A stretch of DNA of 64,000 bases. Source: Sphingosinicella sp041916975 (GTDB lineage: Bacteria > Pseudomonadota > Alphaproteobacteria > Sphingomonadales > Sphingomonadaceae). The position numbers and the translations under genes are program-made. The first letter of the stretch is position 1. Every line of letters starts with the position of its first letter. Positions 17,184 to 23,587 of this stretch are shown here, piece after piece. The notes under the pieces are model-generated. The model saw nothing but the letters and a program-made list of their open reading frames with translations, was not told where the DNA came from and ran no database searches. The stretch spans positions 3,720,001 through 3,784,000 of the forward strand of contig NZ_JAYRYK010000001.1 in NCBI RefSeq assembly GCF_041916975.1. The letters run 5' to 3'.

Positions 17184-17624
17184 TCAGCCGAGGCCCGCGA
17201 GCTTGCGCGCGTAGCGAATGAAGGTTGCGCGTTCTTCAGCATCGAGCGGTGCGAGGATCTGCTCCTGCACCTGCTTCACGCCCGCTTCCATGTCGTGCAG
17301 CAGGGCGAGGCCCTGCGGCGAGATTTCAAGCTCGTAGGCGCGTGCGTCGCGTTCGGAGCGGCGCTGATCGACGAGGCCTTTCGAGACGAGGCGCGTGATG
17401 ATGCCGCCGAGCGTGTTGCGATCGGTGCCGGTGATGTCCGCAAGCTCCTGCACGCTCGTGCCGGGCTCGCGCAGCAGCGTGATGAGCAGCGCGGTCTGCT
17501 GCCGCGTGAGGCCGAAAGGCGCCATGGTTTCGTTGAAGAGTTCGTGCGAACGCTGGTGGCAGCGGCGAAGAAGATGACCAGCGGAAAAGGCGAGATCGAA
17601 ATCGGCGAATGGTTTTTTTGCCAT
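17184..17624 (-). CDS. MarR-family transcriptional regulator
   Basis: This is a 146-residue winged-helix protein. The recognition helix region is ELADITGTDRNTLGGIITRL, followed by the wing VDQRRSERDARAYELEISPQG, a typical MarR pattern. It is the last gene of the block B operon, 9 nt after the class II aldolase-like gene, so it may autoregulate the whole 23.3-17.2 kb unit in response to a phenolic compound. The ribosome-binding site is poor, consistent with low expression or coupling. Confidence 0.88.
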   Translation of the reverse strand: MAKKPFADFDLAFSAGHLLRRCHQRSHELFNETMAPFGLTRQQTALLITLLREPGTSVQELADITGTDRNTLGGIITRLVSKGLVDQRRSERDARAYELEISPQGLALLHDMEAGVKQVQEQILAPLDAEERATFIRYARKLAGLG

Positions 17625-17633
17625 GCGCCGCTT

Positions 17634-18314
17634 TTAGGAACGATATTCGGGATCGTCCACCGTCAGATAATCCCACATGCGTTCGCGGATCGCACCGGCC
17701 CACGTGGCGCGCGCGGCGCAGGCGGCGGCATCGGGCGTGGGGGCGCCGGAGAGCCCGGCGGCGCGCCCGGCAAGATCGACGCGCGCCATATCTTCCAGAT
17801 ACCAGGTGAGCACGACGGCTTCTTCGATGGAGCCGCCCGCGACCACTGCGCCATTGCCGCGCATCAGGATGGCGCGGCCGCCGCCGAGTTGGTCCGCGAG
17901 CTGCGCGGCTGCCTCGTCCGACCGCAGGAGCTGGATATCGTTCCAGAGCTCGGGCGCGGGATGGAAATAGGTGCCGAAGCCGTGGCGCGGCACGGGCACG
18001 GCACTGTGCGCGGCGAGCGTCATCACATGCGGCGGCATCGAGCGGACGATACCGGAGACATCGGGTCGCCGCCGGTAGATCTCGCGGTGGATGCGGACCT
18101 CGCCGAGCACGTTTTCCGGCAGCGGCGCATCGATGCGGAGCAGATGGCACGGTGCGCCGGGCGGCACGAGGCCGAGCGGCATCGACGGCGAGACGAGGAA
18201 ATGATCGGCATCGACGCGAAGCGAGCAGTGCCCATAGGCGTGCACGAACCCGGCGCGCGCAACGGCGCGGCCCGCGATGCGCAGCCGCCGTTCGGCTTCC
18301 GCCTGTGCCGTCAT
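17634..18314 (-). CDS. Class II aldolase/adducin-like protein with degenerate metal site
   Basis: This 226-residue protein has the class II aldolase/adducin fold layout (IAGRAVARAGFVHAYGHCSLRV, then VSPS, then IYRRRPDVSGIV). The family's zinc pair, normally HxH in VHTHPP, reads RSMPP here (R91, M93), and the third His in RNHG reads RGNG (N154). The usual zinc site therefore appears lost, unless neighbouring H96 and H103 replace it. The start at 18314 overlaps the PepSY gene stop by ATGA. Its role in the meta-pathway operon is unknown; a decarboxylase or aldolase acting without the standard site, or a binding protein, are options. Confidence 0.7.
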   Translation of the reverse strand: MTAQAEAERRLRIAGRAVARAGFVHAYGHCSLRVDADHFLVSPSMPLGLVPPGAPCHLLRIDAPLPENVLGEVRIHREIYRRRPDVSGIVRSMPPHVMTLAAHSAVPVPRHGFGTYFHPAPELWNDIQLLRSDEAAAQLADQLGGGRAILMRGNGAVVAGGSIEEAVVLTWYLEDMARVDLAGRAAGLSGAPTPDAAACAARATWAGAIRERMWDYLTVDDPEYRS

Positions 18315-19462
18315 GCCTTCGCGCCCCGCTTCATGCGGCGCGCGCGTTCCTGCATCCAGATCAACAGGCCCGTGACCGACAGCAGCGTTAGCACGATGCC
18401 CGAGGCGAAGATGATGACGGTCCAGACCAGCGGGCCGTGGCCGAAATGGATGGCTTCCATGACCGTGGTGACGCGCTCGGCACGACCGGGAGCCGGCTCT
18501 TCGCGAACCGTTGCGCTGCCGTTCGTGTCGTTCACGAGAACGGTGGCGGGGCCGCCCGGCGTGCGGAGGCTGACCGCCCAGACCGGATTCGTTTCGCTCG
18601 GCGTGAATACGGTGATGACCGGTCCGGCGCCCGGGAGGGCTCCCGCTGCCTGGTGGACAGCGGCTTCGATCGAAAGTGCGGTACGGGCCATCGGCGCAGA
18701 GGCGGGCGGGCCTTCCGTGGGCGCGCGTGCGGCTTCGGCGCTCGGCTCGACAAGCTGGCCGAAGAGACGCGGAAGCGCGATCCACGTGCCGGTCGCTGCC
18801 TCAAGGATGATGACGACGGCAAGCACGGCGCCGGTCTGGCGATGCAGGTTCATGCTCTTTGAATACTGTTTCCGCCACGCGAGTGCACGAACGAGATTGC
18901 GGCGGCCGGGCCACCACAACCACACACCGACCACAGAGGTGAAAAGCAGGATCACGCCGGAGAGTGCAACGGCCTCGCGTCCCAGCGTTTTGAGCAGCAG
19001 GTGACCGTGGATCGCGTGCATGGCCCAAATGAAGCCGCCCGCGCCTTCGTTCCTGTCGAGTACGGCGCCGGTTTCGGGGTGCAGCCAGACCTGCACGCGG
19101 CTGGGCGGCCCCAGCCCCGCGGCGGGCGGGCCGTTGACGTCGCCGGCAACCAGAATTGTGCCGCTTTCGGTGATACGAAGGCCGCTGATGCGGTCGCCTT
19201 CGGGAAGCGCGGCGCGTGCCTTTTCAAGGAAGGTCTCGGTCGGCACGAAACCGGACGCGTCGACGGTCGTGTAGCGGCCGGGGTTCACCATCGCATCGAA
19301 CGTGTCGGGCCAGACCAGAACCGAGCCGGTGATGCCGAACGCCGCCATCACGACGAGCAGGGCAAGGCCGATCCAGCGATGCAGCTTCAGCCAGAACAGA
19401 CGGACGCGCGCCTTGCGGCTGAGCACAGGGCCGGAGCGGGCGGGGGCTGCGACGGTTGCCAT
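18311..19462 (-). CDS. PepSY-associated transmembrane protein (possible ferric reductase-like)
   Basis: This is a 383-residue inner-membrane protein with four predicted helices and a large periplasmic part between the first two. His residues near the helices (LHRWIG, AIHGHLLL, NLHRQTG, AIHFGHGP) match the pattern of PepSY-TM proteins, some of which are haem-containing ferric-siderophore reductases. The ATG at 19462 follows the tautomerase stop by 2 nt; a TTG reading to 19504 would add 14 residues. Finding it inside a ring-cleavage operon is unusual. Moving electrons to iron or haem in the periplasm is an inference. Confidence 0.75.
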   Translation of the reverse strand: MATVAAPARSGPVLSRKARVRLFWLKLHRWIGLALLVVMAAFGITGSVLVWPDTFDAMVNPGRYTTVDASGFVPTETFLEKARAALPEGDRISGLRITESGTILVAGDVNGPPAAGLGPPSRVQVWLHPETGAVLDRNEGAGGFIWAMHAIHGHLLLKTLGREAVALSGVILLFTSVVGVWLWWPGRRNLVRALAWRKQYSKSMNLHRQTGAVLAVVIILEAATGTWIALPRLFGQLVEPSAEAARAPTEGPPASAPMARTALSIEAAVHQAAGALPGAGPVITVFTPSETNPVWAVSLRTPGGPATVLVNDTNGSATVREEPAPGRAERVTTVMEAIHFGHGPLVWTVIIFASGIVLTLLSVTGLLIWMQERARRMKRGAKA

Positions 19463-19464
19463 GA

Positions 19465-19653
19465 TCAGGCCACCGGCGCCTTGGATGCGCCCGCCGTGAA
19501 CCAATGCTGCGGTGCTACGTCGTTGATGAGCACGCGAACCTGCGTCGGCTGTACGCCGAGATGCTCCACGGCGGCGTCTGTAACGGCGCGCGCGAAATCG
19601 CTTTTCGCTTCCTGCGAACGGCCTTCGAGGATGTTCACCTGAACGATGGGCAT
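19465..19653 (-). CDS. dmpI: 4-oxalocrotonate tautomerase
   Basis: This 62-residue protein begins MPIVQVNILEGRS, so Pro1 becomes the catalytic base after Met removal. It has the R11 of the EGRS motif and an Arg in QVRVLIND corresponding to R39. The usual Phe50 position appears to be Trp (QHWFTAG). The product of the semialdehyde dehydrogenase, 2-hydroxymuconate, is ketonised here before decarboxylation. It sits 4 nt after the decarboxylase stop. Confidence 0.93.
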   Translation of the reverse strand: MPIVQVNILEGRSQEAKSDFARAVTDAAVEHLGVQPTQVRVLINDVAPQHWFTAGASKAPVA

Positions 19654-19657
19654 GGTG

Positions 19658-20431
19658 CTACTCCGTGACCGAGAAACCGGTGAAGCCGAGGTTTTGCACC
19701 TCGAGCGAGACATGAAGCCCGGCGCGGAGTGCACTCGCGGCGGTCGCGCCGCCCGCGAGCACGATGGAGCCGGCTTCGAGTTCGAGGCCGCGCTCGTCGG
19801 CAAGGCGCGCGGCGGCGGCGAGCGAGCGGGCAGGGTGGCCGAGGATGGCGGCGCTCGATCCGATCGCTTCGGCGCGGCCGTCGAAGCTCATGACCATGCC
19901 GAGATTGTCGAGATCGCTGTCCGGGCGGCACCATGCGCCGACGACGAACGCCGACGAGGAGCTGTTGTCGGCGACGACGTCGCTGAGCGAGAACTTGAAT
20001 GCTTCGTAGCGCGAGTCGATGATTTCAAGCGCGGGGGCAACGGCTTCCACGGCATCCATTGCCTGCAGCGGCGTCAGCTTGCCGCGAATGGAGCGTTTCA
20101 GCAGGAAGGCGATCTCCGGTTCGACGCGGGGGTGCACGAAATCCGCCATGCGGATGCTGCCGCCGTCCTCCACGAGCATCGCGTCGGTGAGACGGCCGCA
20201 GATCATGTCGGAAACACCCATCTGCACCATCTTGGCGCGGCTGGTGAAACCCATCTTCATGCCGACGATGCGCTCGCCGCGCTGCAGGCGGGCGGCGATG
20301 CTCGCCTGCTGGATGCGGTAGGCGGCGTCGAGATCGAAGGCCTCGCTGCCGATGAATTGCGGCACGGCGGTTGCGGTGCGCGCGGCGTTGTCGAGGAACA
20401 GCCCGATGCGCTGGGTGTCGACGCTCATCAT
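19658..20431 (-). CDS. dmpH: 4-oxalocrotonate (2-oxo-3-hexenedioate) decarboxylase
   Basis: This is a 257-residue member of the hydratase/decarboxylase family. It aligns with the hydratase paralogues but carries decarboxylase-type segments such as GMKMGFTSRAKMVQMGV, HPRVEPEIAFLL and IIDSRYEAFKFSLSDVVADN. It converts 2-oxo-3-hexenedioate to 2-hydroxypentadienoate, usually in complex with the adjacent hydratase. Two consecutive ATGs (20431 and 20428) overlap the hydratase stop; the first gives the ATGA overlap. Confidence 0.9.
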   Translation of the reverse strand: MMSVDTQRIGLFLDNAARTATAVPQFIGSEAFDLDAAYRIQQASIAARLQRGERIVGMKMGFTSRAKMVQMGVSDMICGRLTDAMLVEDGGSIRMADFVHPRVEPEIAFLLKRSIRGKLTPLQAMDAVEAVAPALEIIDSRYEAFKFSLSDVVADNSSSSAFVVGAWCRPDSDLDNLGMVMSFDGRAEAIGSSAAILGHPARSLAAAARLADERGLELEAGSIVLAGGATAASALRAGLHVSLEVQNLGFTGFSVTE

Positions 20432-21222
20432 GCCTTCTCCCCGAAATGTGCGGTGACGGTGCCGAGGCCGTTGATGCGCGCGGTGTAGCTCGCGCCCGGC
20501 GTTACCGGGATCATCGGGCCGAGCGCGCCCGACAGCACGACATCGCCCGCCTTCAGGGGGCTGCCGAGCGCGGCCATGCGGCGTGCGAGCCAGAGCGCGG
20601 CATTGAGCGGATTGCCGAGGCACGCCGCGCCGCAGCCGACCGACACGGGCTCGCCCTTCAGTTCCATCGACATGCCGCAGAGGCGAAGATCGAGGTCGCC
20701 GATCTTCGCAGGCGAACCGCCGAGCACGTAGGCGCCGCTGGAGGCGTTGTCGGCGATGGTGTCGAGAATGGAAATCTTCCAGTCGGCGATGCGGCTGTCG
20801 ACGATCTCGATGGCCGGAAGCGCGAAGGCGATGGCCGGAATGAGCTTGCCGAGCGTGATCTCGGCATCGTCGAGGTCGCGGTCCAGCACGAACGCGATCT
20901 CCGCCTCGACACGCGGCTGCAGGAAGCGCGCGAGCGGGATGATCTCGTGATCGGCGATCTCCATGTCGGCGAAGAGCATCCCGTAGTCGGGCTGATCAAC
21001 GCCGAGCTGTGTCTGCACCGCCTTGGAGGTGAGGCCGATCTTGCGCCCGACGAGCGTGCGCGCACCGGCGATGGCGCGGCGGGTGAGTTCGGACTGGACG
21101 GCATAAGCGCCATCGATGCCGAGCGCGGCGATGCCGTCCTTCACGGGGGCGCAAGGCGTGCCGGATGCGGCGGCTGCGGACAGGGCGTCCGCCGCGGCGA
21201 TAACGGGATTGCTGCTGTTCAC
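20428..21222 (-). CDS. dmpE: 2-keto-4-pentenoate hydratase (second copy)
   Basis: This is a 264-residue paralogue of the product at 15521-16309. The core GRKIGLTSKAVQTQLGVDQP differs from it by only a few residues. The GTG start at 21222 has GGAG about 8 nt upstream and overlaps the HExxH gene stop by GTGA. Being beside the decarboxylase, this copy is the one expected to form the hydratase-decarboxylase complex, while the first copy is coupled to the aldolase block. Two copies in one locus may serve branches with different substituents. Confidence 0.9.
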   Translation of the reverse strand: MNSSNPVIAAADALSAAAASGTPCAPVKDGIAALGIDGAYAVQSELTRRAIAGARTLVGRKIGLTSKAVQTQLGVDQPDYGMLFADMEIADHEIIPLARFLQPRVEAEIAFVLDRDLDDAEITLGKLIPAIAFALPAIEIVDSRIADWKISILDTIADNASSGAYVLGGSPAKIGDLDLRLCGMSMELKGEPVSVGCGAACLGNPLNAALWLARRMAALGSPLKAGDVVLSGALGPMIPVTPGASYTARINGLGTVTAHFGEKA

Positions 21223-21902
21223 GGTTTCACTCCTGCATCGGCGACAACGGCGGCGACGCCTTCCTTGTCGACGATTTCCCAAGCGCGGATGTAGGTCGGT
21301 TCTTCGCGCGAGGCATAATAATCGCGCAGCTTCGCGAGCTGCTCGGTGCGGCCGGTCTTTTCCAGAACGTAGCGTTCGAACGCGACGACGTGGATGTGCG
21401 CGCGGATCGAGAAGGGCACGTCCGCGTATTTGGCGAAGATCGGCGACTTGTGTTCGATCGCCTGCGCGTAGTGATGCATCAGCTCGTGGAAGGCGAGCAG
21501 GCCGAAATCGTGCACGTAATATTCGGTGTTCGACGCGAGGAAATCGTTCATGCGGATGATGAGCGGAAACGCCATCGAATCCGGCGCGCAGACCGAAAGC
21601 GTTGCCTGGATTTCCGCATAGGGATAGGGGCGGCCCGTCGCTTCGAGCGCGAGACGCATGTATTCCTTGCCGGTCTTTTCCCAGTGCGCTTCGAATTCCG
21701 CCTTGCGTGCGAGCAGCTCCTTGACGTCGGCCGGATTCACATCGCGATGAATCCATTCCTTGCAGACGCGGTCGAAGATCGTGCCGTGCGGACCGGGGTA
21801 GATGAAATCCACCTTCGGTTGCGGCATTTCCGCAGCGGCGGCGGGCGCAGCTGCGAGCAGGCAGGCCGCGGCTGTGATGGCCCTAAAGATGGATGCAGAC
21901 AT
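21219..21902 (-). CDS. Exported HExxH protein of unknown function
   Basis: This 227-residue protein has a clear signal peptide (MSASIFRAITAAACLLAAAP, cleavage near AAAAE). A zinc-metalloprotease-like motif, HELMH (139-143), sits in LLAFHELMHHYAQ. The rest, including WIHRDVNPADVKELLARKAEFEAHW, is not a family I recognise. A downstream third ligand (an E or H in HIHVVAFERYVLE) is possible but unproven. The start at 21902 overlaps the semialdehyde dehydrogenase coding end by 20 nt, and the stop overlaps the hydratase start, so it is embedded in the catabolic operon although its product is periplasmic. Confidence 0.7.
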   Translation of the reverse strand: MSASIFRAITAAACLLAAAPAAAAEMPQPKVDFIYPGPHGTIFDRVCKEWIHRDVNPADVKELLARKAEFEAHWEKTGKEYMRLALEATGRPYPYAEIQATLSVCAPDSMAFPLIIRMNDFLASNTEYYVHDFGLLAFHELMHHYAQAIEHKSPIFAKYADVPFSIRAHIHVVAFERYVLEKTGRTEQLAKLRDYYASREEPTYIRAWEIVDKEGVAAVVADAGVKP

Positions 21903-23340
21903 TGCGCTGCTCGGTATAGAAATCGAGGCCGTGGAGGCCGCCTTCGCGCCCGATGCCAGACTTTTTGGAGCCGCCGAACGCCGCGCGCAGATCACGCAGG
22001 AACCAGCTGTTGATCCAGAGCGTGCCAACCTCGATGCGTGCCGCGAGACGGTGCGCGCGCGAAAGGTCGCGCGTCCAGAGCGATGCGGCGAGGCCATAGG
22101 GGCCGGCGTTCGCAAGCGCGACGGCTTCGTCCTCGGTGTCGAACGGCGCGATGTGACAGCAGGGGCCGAAGATCTCTTCCTGGATCACGGCCGAGCTTTC
22201 GGGAAGCCCGGTCCAGATCGTCGGTTCGATCCAGCTTCCGCCGGCGAGCTTGCCGGGCATGTCGGGAATGCCGCCGCCGGTGACGATCGTTGCACCCTCG
22301 GCCTTCGCTTTGGCGTAATAAGAGAGCACCTTCTGACGGTGGACTTCCGAGATCAGTGGGCCGAAATTGCTCGCCTTGTCCCACGGGTCGCCGGGCTTCA
22401 GCGTCTTCACCTGCGCGGCGAGCTTTTCGACGAACGTGTCGAACAACGGGCGCTCCACATAGATGCGCTCGGTGCCGAGGCAGACCTGACCACAATTGAG
22501 AAACGCCGAGCGCATCGTGCCCGCGATCGCGCGGTCGAGGTCGCAGTCCGCGAAGACGACCGCGGCGTTCTTGCCGCCAAGCTCGAAGGAGACCGGGCGA
22601 ATACCCTCTGCCGCAGCCTTCATGATCGCCGTGCCCGTCACCGTTTCGCCGGTGAAGGTGATGCCGTCGATATCGGGGTGGCTGGTCAGGAATTCACCGG
22701 TAGAGCCCGCGCCGAAGCCGTTGACGACGTTGAAGACGCCCTTGGGAATGCCGACCTCGTTCATCACTTCGCCGAGCAGCGTGGCGGTGGCCGGGGTTTC
22801 TTCCGAAGGCTTCACGACCACGGTGTTGCCGCAGGCGAGCGCGGGTGCGACTTTCCAGGTCATCAGCAACAGCGGCAGGTTCCACGGGCAGACCACCGCG
22901 ATCACGCCGCGCGGTGTGCGCAGGGTGTAATTGAGTGCGCCGGCGCCGTCCGGCGTGGGGGCGGGGAAGGCCTCGCCCATCGCCATCGGCGCGGTATCGG
23001 CGAAAAAGCTGAAATTGGCGGCACCGCGCGGGATATCGAGGTGCGAAGCCATGTCCGCAGGCTTGCCCGTATCGAGCACTTCCGCGCGGAGGAACTCTTC
23101 GGAGCGCTCGGCGATACGGTTCGCGAGCTTGCGGAGAATGGCGCCGCGCTCCGCCGCCGAGAATCGCACCCATGGGCCGGAGAGTGCGGCGCGCGCGGCG
23201 GCAACGGCGCGGTCCACCTGGTCGCGGCCGGCTTCGTACGTTATGTAAGCTACCTCGCCGGTAACGGGATTGACGACGTCGAAGCGGCTGATGCCCGCAT
23301 CCTCGTAGGCGCCGTCGATGAACTGTCCCAATGATTTCAT
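21883..23340 (-). CDS. dmpC: 2-hydroxymuconic semialdehyde dehydrogenase
   Basis: This is a 485-residue NAD-dependent aldehyde dehydrogenase of the XylG/DmpC type. It has PWNLPLLLMTWKVAPALA (cofactor and oxyanion Asn), the base in FELGGKNA, the nucleophilic Cys in NCGQVCLGTER and the C-terminal EEIFGP and LRAAFGGSKKSG motifs. It oxidises the ring-cleavage semialdehyde to 2-hydroxymuconate for the tautomerase and decarboxylase encoded downstream. I start it at MKSLGQF (23340), the family's normal N-terminus; a longer reading to 23385 adds 15 unconserved residues. Confidence 0.92.
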   Translation of the reverse strand: MKSLGQFIDGAYEDAGISRFDVVNPVTGEVAYITYEAGRDQVDRAVAAARAALSGPWVRFSAAERGAILRKLANRIAERSEEFLRAEVLDTGKPADMASHLDIPRGAANFSFFADTAPMAMGEAFPAPTPDGAGALNYTLRTPRGVIAVVCPWNLPLLLMTWKVAPALACGNTVVVKPSEETPATATLLGEVMNEVGIPKGVFNVVNGFGAGSTGEFLTSHPDIDGITFTGETVTGTAIMKAAAEGIRPVSFELGGKNAAVVFADCDLDRAIAGTMRSAFLNCGQVCLGTERIYVERPLFDTFVEKLAAQVKTLKPGDPWDKASNFGPLISEVHRQKVLSYYAKAKAEGATIVTGGGIPDMPGKLAGGSWIEPTIWTGLPESSAVIQEEIFGPCCHIAPFDTEDEAVALANAGPYGLAASLWTRDLSRAHRLAARIEVGTLWINSWFLRDLRAAFGGSKKSGIGREGGLHGLDFYTEQRNVCIHL

Positions 23341-23587
23341 GATGTTTCTCGAAGCCTGTCCGTGCATTCGCGTTCCTTGCGGCACGCGGGAGCCATTACG
23401 GCTTCGCGGCGCTATCGTGCTTCGAGATGCCTGAGGGTTTTCGAAATATCAAGCGTGATTCTGGTTATTAAGTGCCAATAACGCCAAAAATTTAGAAAAT
23501 TAGTTTGGCGACCGAAAGAATGCGACGTAGACATTGCAATGGGAATTTGATGCGCCGCGAAGCGGTCGCCCACTAGGGGGTTGAGAG
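23341..23587. promoter_or_regulatory. Divergent regulatory region with two inverted repeats and a TTTCGAAA element
   Basis: This 247-nt AT-richer gap separates the minus-strand block B operon from the + strand TonB receptor. TTTTCGAAATAT is at 23438-23449. GTTATT (23464-23469) and AATAAC (23477-23482) form one inverted repeat with a 7-nt spacer. CGCCAAA (23482-23488) and TTTGGCG (23504-23510) form a second with a 15-nt spacer. The adjoining repeats look like operator sites for MarR, IclR or an unlinked regulator. Exact promoters are not clear. Confidence 0.55.
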
